Assembly (NCBI GenBank): GCA_963735065.1
Contig: CAVTJL010000001.1
Coordinates: forward strand, 1,736,001 to 1,800,000
From: CAVTJL01 sp963735065
Lineage (GTDB): Bacteria; Pseudomonadota; Alphaproteobacteria; Geminicoccales; Geminicoccaceae
Direction: 5' to 3'
Length of the DNA stretch: 64,000 nucleotides
The notes beneath the pieces were generated by a model. The model was not told the DNA's origin. It was given only the letters and a program-made list of their open reading frames with translations, and made no database searches. The position numbers were made by a program, and so were the translations under genes. Below are positions 41,782 through 50,912 of the stretch, piece by piece (position 1 is the first letter of the stretch; every line of letters begins with the position of its first letter).

Positions 41782-42687
41782 GTGGCACCGCGCGCGATCT
41801 GGAAGGGCTTTCTCAAGGCCGGGGAGCTGACCTGCCCCGTCTCTCTTCACGCCGCCGCCTCCACCGCCGAGCGCATCACGCTGCACACGCTGAACAGGGC
41901 CACCGGCCACCGGGTGCACCGCCAGCTCGTCGACCAGGAGACCGGCCGCGAGGTCCCCTCCGAGGATCAGGTCAAGGGCTACGAGACCGCCCGTGGCGAG
42001 TATGTCGTGCTCGAGCCCGAGGAGGTCGCGGCCGCCGTCCCCGAGAGCGACAAGACGCTGGCCGTCGGCGCCTTCATCGGCTGCGGCGACATCGACACCG
42101 TCTACCTGGACCGTCCTTATTATCTCTTGCCGGCCGACCCGGCGGCCCAGGAGCCCTTCGCCCTGATCCGCGAGGGCATGCGCGCCAGGGATGTGGCAGC
42201 GCTGGCGAGGACCGTCCTGTTCCGGCGCATGCGCACGGTCCTGATCCGGCCCCACGATCAGGGCCTGATCGCCACCACGCTGCGCTTCGACTACGAGGTC
42301 CAGTCGGCAAAGGAGGCGTTCGGCGACATAAGAAAGATAAAAATCGAGGGCGAGATGCTCGATCTCGCCAAGCACATCATCGAGACCAAGAGCGGCACCT
42401 TCGACCCCGAGGCGTTCGAGGACCGCTACGAGGCGGCTCTGGCCGAGCTCGTGCGGGCCAAGCAGGAGGGCCGGCCGATCGAGCTGCGCAAGGCGGAGGA
42501 GCCGGGCCAGGTCATCGACCTCATGAAGGCGCTTCGCGAGAGTGCTGCTGCCGGCGGCGGCGGGAAGAAGAAGGCGCCTCGTAAATCCGGATCCAAGACC
42601 GCGGCCAAGCGGGCCTCCGGCGGCAAGGGCAGGGGGGGCAGCACCAAGGCGGCACCGGCGCGCAAGCCGCAGCGCAAGGCGGGCTGA
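41782..42687 (+). CDS. ku: Ku DNA end-binding protein (first copy)
   Basis: A 301-residue bacterial Ku. IWKGFLKAGELTCPVSLHAA is the canonical start, followed by ITLHTLNRATGHRVHRQLVD, YVVLEPEEVAAAVPESDKTL and DTVYLDRPYYLLPADPAAQE, all in the Ku core that forms a dimer ring on DNA ends. IKIEGEMLDLAKHIIETKSG and PIELRKAEEPGQVIDLMKAL are typical C-terminal parts. The tail is rich in Lys, Ala and Arg (KKKAPRKSGSKTAAKRASGG), the extended basic tail that helps bind DNA and recruit LigD. The gene starts GTG at 41782 after GAGAGAGG and ends five bases before ligD, so the two are one operon for non-homologous end joining. Confidence 0.93.
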   Translation: MAPRAIWKGFLKAGELTCPVSLHAAASTAERITLHTLNRATGHRVHRQLVDQETGREVPSEDQVKGYETARGEYVVLEPEEVAAAVPESDKTLAVGAFIGCGDIDTVYLDRPYYLLPADPAAQEPFALIREGMRARDVAALARTVLFRRMRTVLIRPHDQGLIATTLRFDYEVQSAKEAFGDIRKIKIEGEMLDLAKHIIETKSGTFDPEAFEDRYEAALAELVRAKQEGRPIELRKAEEPGQVIDLMKALRESAAAGGGGKKKAPRKSGSKTAAKRASGGKGRGGSTKAAPARKPQRKAG

Positions 42688-42692
42688 CGTCC

Positions 42693-45201
42693 TTGTCCCT
42701 CGAGACCTACCGGGCGAAGCGCGATTTCAAGGCGACCTCCGAGCCGCGCGGCCGTCGGGCGGCGCGCAGGAGCGGCGACAGCTTCGTCATCCAGAAGCAC
42801 GCAGCGCGCCGCCTGCACTACGATCTGCGCCTCGAGCTGGACGGCGTGCTCAAGAGCTGGGCCGTCACCCGCGGCCCCAGCCTCGTCGCCGGCGAGAAGC
42901 GCCTGGCCGTCCACGTCGAGGATCACCCCCTCGACTATGGCGACTATGAGGGCACGATCCCCAAGGGCGAGTATGGCGGCGGCACCGTCATCGTCTGGGA
43001 CCGCGGCCGCTGGCGGCCCATCGGCGACGCCGGCAAGGGCCTGGCGAAGGGCCACCTCGACTTCGAGCTCGAGGGCGAGAAGCTGCGCGGCCGCTGGCAC
43101 CTCGTCCGAATGGCCGGCAAGCCCGGCGAGAAGCGTGAGAACTGGCTTCTCATCAAAGGCGACGACGAGGCCGCCCGTGCCGAGGGCGCCCCCGACATCC
43201 TGAAGGAGCAGCCGGACTCGGTGAAGACCGGCCGCTCGGTCGAGCAGGTGGCGGGCGAGGCGCCGGGCTGGTCGTCCAGGACGGGCAGGATAGCGCGGCG
43301 ACGGGCACCGGACGCCGACACGGCGCCCGAGGCGGGCAAGCTGAAGGGCGCCAAAAAGGCGCCGCTCCCGGGCTTCGTCGAGCCGACGCTCGCCACGCTC
43401 GCCCGCAAGCCGCCCTCGGGCAAGCGCTGGGTCCACGAGGTCAAGTTCGACGGCTACCGCCTGCAGGCCCGCCTCGATGGCGGCAGCGTCGCCCTCCTCA
43501 CCCGCAGCGGCCTCGATTGGACCGACCGCTTCGGCAAGCCCGTCGTCGAGGCATTGCGCGCCTTGCCCACCACCGATGCCGTGATCGACGGCGAGCTCGT
43601 GGTCGAGAGCGGCGGCGGCGCCTCCGACTTCTCGGCCCTCCAGTCCGACCTCAGCGAGGGCCGCAGCGACCGTTTTTGCTACTATGCCTTCGATCTTCTC
43701 CACCTGGACGGCTTCGATCTTCGCGCGGCCCCGCTCCTGGCACGCAAGGCGGCGCTCCAGCGCCTGCTGGCGGAAAGCGCCGGCCCGCTCCGTTTCAGCG
43801 AGAGCTTCGAGCAGAACGGCGACCTCGTGCTGCGCCACGCCTGCCGCCTCAGCCTCGAGGGCGTGGTCTCGAAGCTGCGCGACGCCCCCTACCGCTCCGG
43901 CCGCCGCAAGGACTGGATCAAGTCCAAATGCACCGAGCGCCAGGAGCTGGTCGTGGGCGGCTACGTCCCCTCCACGACCTCGAGGAAAGCCGTGGGCTCC
44001 CTCGTGCTCGGGCTACTTCGATGATGGCGAGCTCATCCACGTCGGCCGCGTCGGCACCGGCTTCTCGGCCAAGGTGGCAGAGGACCTCTACCGCCGCCTC
44101 GAGGCGATCAGGGCCCCTTCGCCATTCGCGAAGCGCCTTGGCGCCGAGGCCGGGCGCGGCGTGCGCTATGTCGAGCCGCAGCTCGTGGCCGAGGTCGAGC
44201 TGCGCGGCTGGACTGCCGACAAAAATCTGCGCCACGCCTCCTTCCGCGGCCTGCGCGAGGACAAGCCGGCCTCGGAGGTCGTGCGCGAGACGGCCGAGCC
44301 CGCCGCCACGGCACCGCGCGCCCGACCGAAGCTCACCCATCCCGATCGCCTCTACTGGCCCGATGCCGGCGTCACCAAGGCGGGCCTCGCCGATTACTAC
44401 GCCGAGGTCTGGCGCCGCATCGCGCCCTTCATCGTCGCCCGCCCGCTCTCGCTGCTGCGCTGCCCGGGCGGCGTCGGCGATCCGTGCTTTTTTCAGAAGC
44501 ATCCGTGGAAGGGCATGGGCCGCGCCATCCGTCAGGTGCCCGATCCCCAGGACGAGACGGGCGAGCCGATGCTCGCCATCGACGATCTCGAGGGGCTCCT
44601 GTCTCTCGTCCAGGCGGGCGTCCTCGAGATCCATCCCTGGGGTGCTGCGCTCGCCAGCCTCGAGCAGCCGGACATGATCGTGATGGACCTCGATCCCGGC
44701 GAGGAGGTCGCCTGGACCGCCGTCATCGAGGCGGCCCGCGAGCTGCGCGAGCGCCTGGACGCCCTGGGCCTCGCCGCCTTCGTAAAGACCTCGGGCGGCA
44801 AGGGCCTCCACGTCGTGGCCCCCCTCCGCCCCGATGCCGACTGGACGACCGTGAAGGCGTTCACGAAGAAGCTCGCCTCCTCGATGGCGGCCGACAGTCC
44901 CCGCCGCTACGTCGCGACCGCCACCAAGTCGAGGCGCCGCGGCAAGATCTTCGTCGACTATCTGCGCAACGGCCGCGGCGCCACGGCGGTCGCCCCCTAC
45001 TCGACCCGCGCCCGCCCCGGTGCCGCCGTCTCGATGCCGCTCGCCTGGAACGAGCTCGACCCCAGCATCGGCCCCGCCCATTTCACCGTCACCAACACCC
45101 CCGCCCGCCTCGCCCACCTCGACACCGATCCCTGGGACGATTTTTTCTCGGCCGCCGCCCCGCTCCCTTCGGCCAGGAAGAGGCAGCGCCGGGCGTCGTA
45201 G
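42693..45201 (+). pseudogene. ligD: LigD multifunctional DNA ligase with one frameshift
   Basis: The region codes for a full-length LigD of about 836 residues, in the order phosphoesterase, ligase, polymerase. The first domain has HYDLRLELDGVLKSWAVTRG and IPKGEYGGGTVIVWDRGRW. The ligase motif I is HEVKFDGYRLQARL (Lys251). The polymerase part has CPGGVGDPCFFQKHPWKGMG, MIVMDLDPGEEVAWTAVIEA and KTSGGKGLHVVAPLRPD. The frame changes at the GGG at 44010-44012: the plus-strand reads LVLGLLR and stops, while dropping one G gives LVLGYFDDGELIHVGRVGTG, which then continues without a break. A single extra base thus splits ligase from polymerase. As written, a shorter protein with phosphoesterase and most of the ligase is made. 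TTG at 42693 is the start. A sequencing error is an alternative. Confidence 0.85.
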
Positions 45202-45375
45202 CGAAGCCTTCCATGGTCTCCGGCGACAATGGGCGGCAGGATCGTTTCCGACGCAGGAGGCGACCGCGGGACGTGCACCATGCGGGTTGTGCGCGAGGAA
45301 GCGCCCAATGAGCGCCTACCGCCGCATCCAGCCGCTTGCGGTTATGTACTGAGCAAAGGCTAGCGCATTTTCCAC

Positions 45376-46030
45376 TTAGGTAGCTCCATACCCTGAGTTG
45401 GCGAGGTAGTTGGCGCATTCTTGGGGTGTGAAGCGGGCTAGAAGGTCTGCCTGTGACCGTCCAGAGCGCGTCCTTGGTTCGGGCGGCGGCCTTTCGGAGC
45501 AGGGCCTTGAGCTTGGCGAAGAGCTGCTCGATCGGGTTGAGATCGGGGGACCCTGTCAGCTCCGCTGACATCACTCCGTGGGATCGGCCTGTGGCCGATG
45601 GCGGCAGGTAGAGGACGGAGGCGCCGGCGGCATTGATGGCCTGCTGGACGCCATCGACCTTATGGGCGGCGAGGTTGTCCATCACCAAGACGTCGCCAGG
45701 CGCCAGCGCTGGCGCGAGGACCTGCTCGATGTAGGCTTTGAAGGCGGCGCCGGTCATCGGGCCGTCGAGGACGAGCGGGGCGATCACCCCGCTCTGCCGC
45801 AGCCCGGCGATGAAGGTTGTCGTTTGCCAGTGTCCGTGAGGCACGGCCGCTACCAGGCGCTCCTCTGACGGGCAGCGGCCATACCGTCTCGCCATGTTGG
45901 TGGCGGTCGCGGTCTCGTCGAGAAAGACGAAGCGGGCGGCATCCATAAAAGGCTGCCATGAGCGCCAGCGGCGCCGCCGGACAGCGACGTCGGGCCGATC
46001 CTGCTCGGCCGCCCTCAGGCTCTTTTTTTG
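45376..46030 (-). pseudogene. IS630 transposase OrfB (DDE part), interrupted
   Basis: Entering from OrfA, the sequence reads AARFVFLDETATATNMARRY (first Asp), VLAPALAPGDVLVMDNLAAH (second Asp) and LNPIEQLFAKLKALLRKAAA (catalytic Glu region). Between GASVLYLPP and SPDLNPIEQL there are about 49 extra bases with two hairpins; they keep the frame open. Near 45455 one extra base shifts ALWTVTGR out of the normal ending LLARFTPQECANYLANSGYG at 45376. Both changes would stop normal activity. Confidence 0.7.
45551..45599. repeat. Double-hairpin insert inside the IS630 transposase
   Basis: Two perfect hairpins in tandem: TGTCAGC-TCC-GCTGACA (45554-45570) and ATCGGCC-TGT-GGCCGAT (45583-45599), separated by 12 bases. 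Each has 7-bp arms and a 3-base loop. The insert adds about 15 residues in frame (ATGRSHGVMSAELTG) inside the most conserved part of the transposase. No other copy is seen in this window. Confidence 0.6.
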
Positions 46031-46368
46031 TGCCTGAGGCCCAGCCTGTGGAGCGCGCGGTGCAGGGTCGAGAGCCCCGGGCTCAGGCCGAGCCTGCGCT
46101 GCAGCAGGGCCTGGAGCTCGGCCAGCGTGATGTCGGGCGTCGCCTCGACGATCCTCACAAGCTCCGCCTCGTGCCCGGCCAGGGCCGCCGGGCGATGGCC
46201 GCCGACCTGGGCCGGTGCCGCGCTGCCCGTCTCGCGCACCCGCTGCATCAGCTTGATCGCCGCCGACGCGCTCACCTCGAAACGACGCGCCGCCTCACGC
46301 ATCGAGCTGCCGCCCTCGACCGCGCGCACGATCCGCTCCCGCAGGTCCATCGATAACGGTGCCGGCAT
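46015..46368 (-). CDS. IS630 transposase OrfA (DNA-binding part)
   Basis: A 117-residue protein starting MPAPLSMDLRERIVRAVEGG, then MREAARRFEVSASAAIKLMQ, a helix-turn-helix, and ITLAELQALLQRRLGLSPGL, STLHRALHRLGLRHKK, a second one. It ends at a run of seven A residues (minus strand), where a change to the -1 frame leads into OrfB: KKSLRAAEQDRPDVAVRRRR. Many IS630 members make the full enzyme by slipping at such a run. Confidence 0.8.
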   Translation of the reverse strand: MPAPLSMDLRERIVRAVEGGSSMREAARRFEVSASAAIKLMQRVRETGSAAPAQVGGHRPAALAGHEAELVRIVEATPDITLAELQALLQRRLGLSPGLSTLHRALHRLGLRHKKRA

Positions 46369-46442
46369 CCCGATCCTCCAACAAACCCAACCAGGACTGT
46401 CGAATCACCGGTACCAATTCTATGCAATAGGAAGATGATCTA

Positions 46443-46790
46443 GCTCATCGGTTAGGAGTCAGAAAATATTGGTCGATGATGTTCAATGTAATAAGCTAGT
46501 CGGATAATGTCGATATTATTGCGTTTACATCAAGCAGCCACTATGCGGTCTACCGCTCCGCCGAGCGCGTGATGGTACATGTCGCCGACGACGGGGAGGA
46601 AGCGCGGAAGCAGAGGGGGCCCTGACGTCATTGAATCAGATTCGAGGCGGGACCTACGGGCCTTTGGATGGGTGGCGTGAAAATCAAAGAGGAAACATTA
46701 GGAAGTAAAATCGCTTCGCTAATCTCGTCACGTTGCTGACTCCTTAGATAATCGATCATTGATAGTATTTCGAGCAACGGTCATTCTGTC
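46443..46790. other. AT-richer intergenic stretch right of the IS630 element
   Basis: 348 bases, clearly less GC-rich than the rest around 46450-46530 and 46680-46780. No gene, RNA or clear promoter is seen. Composition suggests foreign origin. Confidence 0.45.
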
Positions 46791-47231
46791 TTGGCGGAAG
46801 TAAAGTCCGACCTCGTTTTCGAGAGAACCGCGTGGGCGCTATGGTTTCCCCTGACGGGCGGCAAGATCGGTGCGTTCTTCTCCATCGCGGTGGGAATCCG
46901 CGACCTGGCGGTACTGCCGGACCTTCACTGGATCGACAATAGCGCTGACGCGGTGCTTCGGGTCGTGATCGGCGCGCTGGCTGCCGGCGTGCTGGTAACG
47001 CTGGTCGAGGTGCGCGCGTTCAAGCTCACAATCGGCGATGTCATCCTCGGACTGCTGACCGACGTCGGACATCGTGCACGAGCAGAAGGCGGCAGGGGAT
47101 CAGTCCGGCTGCGAGACTGCCTCTGCGACCATGCTGTCCAGCCCGGTGAGGGAACGTCGGACAGCGACCGGCCTGCGGCGACCGGTGAAGTCGCGGCACC
47201 CCGCGTGCCTGTGGGCGCGGCCAATCCCTGA
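46791..47231 (+). pseudogene. Membrane-protein gene, probably decayed
   Basis: The first 85 residues, from a TTG start, form a plausible protein piece: WALWFPLTGGKIGAFFSIAV, IRDLAVLPDLHWIDNSADAV and LRVVIGALAAGVLVTLVEVR, with two membrane helices and a conserved-looking loop. After FKLTIGDVILGLLTDVG the sequence becomes Arg/Gly-rich and unlike a protein, so a frame break or deletion probably removed the true end. No ribosome site is visible and no family is named. It sits among mobile-element debris. Confidence 0.4.
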
Positions 47232-47232
47232 C

Positions 47233-47319
47233 CCGCATGCGCCGGACCTCGTGGTTCTGCGCTGTCGTCAGGGCAGGAGGCCTGCCGCCCATACGACCCC
47301 GGCGCTCTGCGGCTTGAAC
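47233..47319 (-). mobile_element. Serine-recombinase C-terminal fragment
   Basis: The minus strand reads AAERRGRMGGRPPALTTAQN followed by HEVRRMR, the hinge and start of the helix-turn-helix of resolvase/invertase enzymes. Nothing of the catalytic domain remains. Confidence 0.45.
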
Positions 47320-47444
47320 GGTCATCGGCCGCGAGCGATGCCGGGTTGTCGCCGTTCTTGCAAACGCTAATCGTAAGCGTATGCTGATGCTCTCCCTCAA
47401 TGGGAGAAGTTGATCATTAATTAATGGCTCAGGGAGTCCGGCAA

Positions 47445-47843
47445 ATGGGAGGCAAGTTCATCATAGCGAGCGAGACCCAGTTGGCGGCGCTCGACTGGGG
47501 AAAGATTGGCTGGCTCAGCAATAAAGAGATCACTGGCGCAGCTCAGCTGGCCATTGTCGAGGGCAGCTTGATTCCTGGGAAAGGCCACAACTTTCACAAA
47601 CACCCCCGCCAAGAAGAGGTGCTGTTTGTCGTCGCTGGGCAGATCGAGCAATGGATTGACCAGGAAAAGCGGCTTCTCGGTCCGGGCGATGCCGCCTTTA
47701 TCCCGCCCGGCATGGTCCACGCTTCGTTCAATACGGGAGGCGGGCAAGCCAAGGTTCTTGCAATCTTCGGCCCTTGCATCGGCGATGGCTTCGAGATGGT
47801 TGACATGTCCGATGAGGCCCCGTGGAATAATTTGCGGCATTGA
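47445..47843 (+). CDS. Single-domain cupin protein
   Basis: A 132-residue cupin. First motif: GKGHNFHKHPRQEEVLFVVA (His, His and Glu metal ligands); second motif: LLGPGDAAFIPPGMVHASFN (third His). The start MGGKFIIASETQLAALDWGK at 47445 has GGGAG eight bases upstream; the ATG at 47424 has none. Cupins bind a metal and can be enzymes or sugar/acid-binding proteins; no further assignment is possible. Its codon use is less GC-rich than that of chromosomal neighbours, which suits an acquired gene. Confidence 0.75.
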   Translation: MGGKFIIASETQLAALDWGKIGWLSNKEITGAAQLAIVEGSLIPGKGHNFHKHPRQEEVLFVVAGQIEQWIDQEKRLLGPGDAAFIPPGMVHASFNTGGGQAKVLAIFGPCIGDGFEMVDMSDEAPWNNLRH

Positions 47844-48057
47844 GCCGGGATTCTCCGGATAACCGACTTCCGAGGCGCATCGTCTGCCGTTCCGCCGCTC
47901 TCCGCAAGCCGGCGAGGGCTCGAGCCAGCCCCGGACGCCGCAGAGACCGGCGTCACAACGCTTGGGCTCGGCCTCGGAGCAGGATTCGGCCACGCTCGGT
48001 CGCTCATGGACGCACCTCGGCCGACGGGTTGCCATCGATCGTTGCTCGCGATGCTCA

Positions 48058-48246
48058 TGCCGGAAGCGGCGGCGACCGTGGCCGCAGATCGGCGAACAGC
48101 GTCCTCGCCACATCAACCTCGGCCATCTGGAAGACGATAACCTGATCGGCCGGGTGGCTCATGTCGGTCACGATGAAGCCGACGCGCGGGACGAGCTCCC
48201 CAGGCTGCCACTCGACCTTGCCGATCACCCGGCGTGGCCTGGTCCA
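48058..48246 (-). mobile_element. IS1380-family transposase fragment with internal deletion
   Basis: The minus strand reads RPRRVIGKVEWQPGELVPRV, GFIVTDMSHPADQVI and FQMAEVDVARTLFADL, which match the middle and the far C-terminal end of IS1380-family transposases. The part between them (over 100 residues) is gone. Confidence 0.55.
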
Positions 48247-48621
48247 GCGTCCGGCTTCGTGAAGCTCGCGTAAGAGCGGCGGACACGGTTGGCCGCGTTC
48301 GATCTGATGGGCTGGGGACTAGGCTCCGGGCTGCGGTGGTGTGGCTCGGCCCTCAAGCGTTGCGGCTCAATTGTCCATTCGTGGCGAATGAGGCCGCTGA
48401 GGATTTTGCTTCAGGATCTCGAGCCTGCGACTCTGGTTCCCGGCGAGCAGGAAAGCGCGGAGACGGCGCTCTGGCCCGTCGGTGGAGGCGGCGTAGAAGT
48501 CACGCACCGTGGTGCCCTCGATCGCGCGGCTCGTCCGCATGCTTGCCACGTGAGGCGTCCGGGACTCCCACCGGCGGCGACGAGCCTGCCGAGGCGCAGG
48601 GCCATGGAGCCTCACGCCGCC
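48247..48621. other. Gap between IS1380 fragment and second ku, nothing secure
   Basis: 375 bases. One minus-strand frame (48367-48615) includes VRDFYAASTDGPERRLRAFL and LAGNQSRRLEILKQNPQRPH, which looks protein-like but matches no family I know and partly overlaps the end of ku. Confidence 0.4.
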
Positions 48622-49441
48622 TCACCGCTTGCGCTTGCCCGACGACCCCTCGCTCGCAGTCGAGGCTGCGGCGCAGCGCGTCCATGATGTTGACGACGTT
48701 GCTCGGCTGCTCTGTCGGCTCCTCGGCCTCGGGCTGCTTTTTTCTTTTCTTTCCTTTGCGTCGCGCGGCGATGATCTCGAGCAGCCGCTCCTGCACCGGA
48801 TCCTCGACCATCGAGGGCTCCCAGGGCTTGGCGCGCTGGTCGATCAGCTTGGTCATCAGGCCCAGCATCTTGCGGTCGGGCTTGGCCTCCTCGATCTCGG
48901 CGAGATAGGCCTCGTCGCCCCGCACCTCGGCCCCGTAGCGCAGCGTCCACAGCAGAATGCCGGCACCCCGCGGCACCAGCATCACCGCCCGCTCGCGGCG
49001 ATAGAGAACGACCCGCGAGATGCCGGCCGTGCCGGTCGCGCGCATGGCCTCGCGGATGACCGCAAAGGCCTCGGTTCCCACCTTGTCGGTCGGCACGAGG
49101 TAGTGCGGCCGGTCGTACCAGATCCAGCCGATCGAGCTCGCCGGCACGAAGGTGTCGATGGCGATCGTGTGGGTGCTGTCGAGGGCCATGGCATCCAGCT
49201 CCTCGTCCTCGAGCATCACATACGCGTCGTCGCCCGTCTGGTAGCCCCTTGCCTCGTCCTCCTCGTCGACCGGCTTGCCGGTGACCGCATCGACATAGCG
49301 GCTCTCCACCCGGTTGCCGGTCGCGCGGGCGAGGGTGTGGAAGCGTACCTTGCGGCCCTCGCTCACCGCAGGCGTCATCGCGACCGGGCAGGTCACGAGC
49401 GAGAGCTTGAGATAGCCTTTCCAGAACGCGCGGGGCGCCAT
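48622..49441 (-). pseudogene. ku: Second Ku protein, with frameshift at the last codons
   Basis: A bacterial Ku of about 272 residues. FWKGYLKLSLVTCPVAMTPA is the canonical start; KVRFHTLARATGNRVESRYV, YVMLEDEELDAMALDSTHTI and IDTFVPASSIGWIWYDRPHY follow; the C-terminal end has PSNVVNIMDALRRSLD. The expected tail ERGSSGKRKR and stop at 48622 appear only if one G is removed from the GGGG run (48646-48649); as written the frame runs on to 48500 as ERGVVGQAQAVRR. The core is intact, so the protein could still bind DNA ends, with an odd tail. It shares about the same start as the Ku at 41782 but lacks its long basic tail. It diverges from the gene at 49599. Confidence 0.8.
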
Positions 49442-49598
49442 CAGAGGATCCGATCGGTGACGCTCATCAAACAGCCGATCGGGGCACCTTGTTCCTGGCC
49501 GGCCCCGGCGACGGTTTGGCGGGCCATCGCGCGGCTCAGCTGCTAGGTTCCGCCCGCCGCGCGGAGCGAAGGGCGCGGTGCCACGGAGGAGGGACGTC

Positions 49599-49994
49599 AT
49601 GGCCGACATCAAGGGTTTCTCGAAGGAATCGTTCGAGGCGGGGCTGAAGACGCGCCGCGAGGTGCTGGGCTCGGAATGGGTCGACAAGAGCCTCGCCAAC
49701 CGCACGCCCTTCACCGAGGAGTTCCAGCAGCTCCTGACGCAATATTGCTGGGACGAGATCTGGAACCGCCCGGGCCTCGAGCGCCGCCAGCGCAGCATGA
49801 TCAACATCGCCATGCTGACCGCCCTGGGCAAGCCCGCCGAGCTCAAGCTCCACGTCCGCGGCGCCATCAACAACGGCGTCACCCGGGACGAGATCAAGGA
49901 GATCCTCCTCCAGGCCGCCATCTACGCCGGCGTCCCGGCCGCCCTCGAGGGCTTCAAGGCCGCCCAGGAGGTTCTGTCAGAGATGGATCGCTAG
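49599..49994 (+). CDS. Carboxymuconolactone decarboxylase-family protein
   Basis: A 131-residue protein: MADIKGFSKESFEAGLKTRR, EFQQLLTQYCWDEIWNRPGL, RQRSMINIAMLTALGKPAEL, KLHVRGAINNGVTRDEIKEI and LLQAAIYAGVPAALEGFKAA. The last part is the helical hallmark of 4-carboxymuconolactone decarboxylase/AhpD-like proteins. A Cys in the AhpD CxxC position is absent, so an AhpD-type peroxidase is unlikely. GGAGGA is close upstream. It is followed after 15 bases by a dehydrogenase gene, so these two are likely an operon of a small catabolic step. True substrate unknown. Confidence 0.8.
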   Translation: MADIKGFSKESFEAGLKTRREVLGSEWVDKSLANRTPFTEEFQQLLTQYCWDEIWNRPGLERRQRSMINIAMLTALGKPAELKLHVRGAINNGVTRDEIKEILLQAAIYAGVPAALEGFKAAQEVLSEMDR

Positions 49995-50009
49995 AGGGGC
50001 CAGGCAGCG

Positions 50010-50909
50010 ATGCGCATCGCCTTCATCGGCCTCGGCATGATGGGCCTGCCGATGGTGCGGCACCTGGCGGGCCGCCATGCGGACGTTCTGGCCTTCGACC
50101 GCGATCCGGCCCGCCGGCGCATCGCCGCCGAGCCGCCCGAGGAGGGTGCGGCCCCACGCGTCGCCTATTCCCCGGCCGAGCTCGAGGGTGCCGATGTCGT
50201 CGTGACGATGCTGCCCAACGGCGGCATCGTCCGCAGCGTCCTGCTCGACGCCACGGACGAGGCCCCGCCGCTCGCCTCCCGCCTCGCCCCGGGTGCCGTG
50301 CTGGTCGACATGAGCTCGTCCGACCCGGCCGACACAAGGGCGCTGGCAGTCGACCTCGCGGGGCAGGGCATCGCCATGGTCGACGCCCCCGTCTCCGGCA
50401 GCGTCGCCAAGGCCGAGACCGGCACGCTCGCCATCATGATCGGCGGCGAGGACGCGCCCGTCGCGAAGGTGACGCCGGTCCTGGAGGCCATGGGCACGAC
50501 GCTCCTGCGCACCGGCCCGGTGGGCTCGGCCCACGCCATGAAGGCGCTCAACAACTATGTCTATGCCGCGGGCCTGCTCGCGGTCTGCGAGGCCGCGATC
50601 GTGGCCGAGCGCCTGGGCCTCGACCTCGAGATCCTGACAAAGGTCCTGAACAGCTCGAGCGGCCGCAACATCGCCTCGGAGACCAAGCTCGCCCAGCACA
50701 TCCTCCCCGGCACCTACAAGGGCGGCTTCTCGCTGGGCCTGATGGCGAAGGACCTGGGCGTCGCCGGCGCCATCGCCGAGGCCGCGGGCGTCGAGGCGGC
50801 CCAGCTCGAGCTCTGCCGAAGCCTGTGGCGCCGCGCGCTCGAGACCGTCCCCGCGAGCGCGGACAATCTCGAGCTGCACCGCTGGCTGCGTGCGGGCCTT
50901 GCGCCGTAG
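50010..50909 (+). CDS. 3-hydroxyisobutyrate dehydrogenase-family oxidoreductase
   Basis: A 299-residue NAD(P)-dependent beta-hydroxyacid dehydrogenase. FIGLGMMGLPMVRHLAG is the dinucleotide fold; VVVTMLPNGGIVRSVLLD and VDAPVSGSVAKAETGTLAIM (DAPVSG substrate motif) follow; the catalytic Lys lies in GSAHAMKALNNYVYAAGLLA; KGGFSLGLMAKDLGVAGAIA is the conserved C-terminal helix. Enzymes of this family oxidise 3-hydroxyisobutyrate, tartronate semialdehyde or related acids; the sequence does not separate them. It follows the carboxymuconolactone-like gene by 15 bases on the same strand and is convergent with the carbonic anhydrase. Confidence 0.85.
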   Translation: MRIAFIGLGMMGLPMVRHLAGRHADVLAFDRDPARRRIAAEPPEEGAAPRVAYSPAELEGADVVVTMLPNGGIVRSVLLDATDEAPPLASRLAPGAVLVDMSSSDPADTRALAVDLAGQGIAMVDAPVSGSVAKAETGTLAIMIGGEDAPVAKVTPVLEAMGTTLLRTGPVGSAHAMKALNNYVYAAGLLAVCEAAIVAERLGLDLEILTKVLNSSSGRNIASETKLAQHILPGTYKGGFSLGLMAKDLGVAGAIAEAAGVEAAQLELCRSLWRRALETVPASADNLELHRWLRAGLAP

Positions 50910-50912
50910 GGC

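Larger units (their letters stand above)
45361..46442. mobile_element. IS630-family element with TA ends
   Basis: Ends read TAGCGCATTTTCC at the left and GGAAGATGATCTA at the right: an inverted repeat of about 13 bases with three mismatches, starting and ending in the TA dinucleotide that IS630/Tc1 elements use as target. The 1082-bp length is typical of the family. Inside are two overlapping minus-strand frames, the helix-turn-helix part (46015-46368) and the DDE part (45376-46030). A double hairpin insert and one frame break make this copy inactive. Confidence 0.75.

Noticed and set aside
49599..49994. AhpD-type alkylhydroperoxidase
   Set aside because: The CxxC active site of AhpD is absent; only the general carboxymuconolactone fold is supported.
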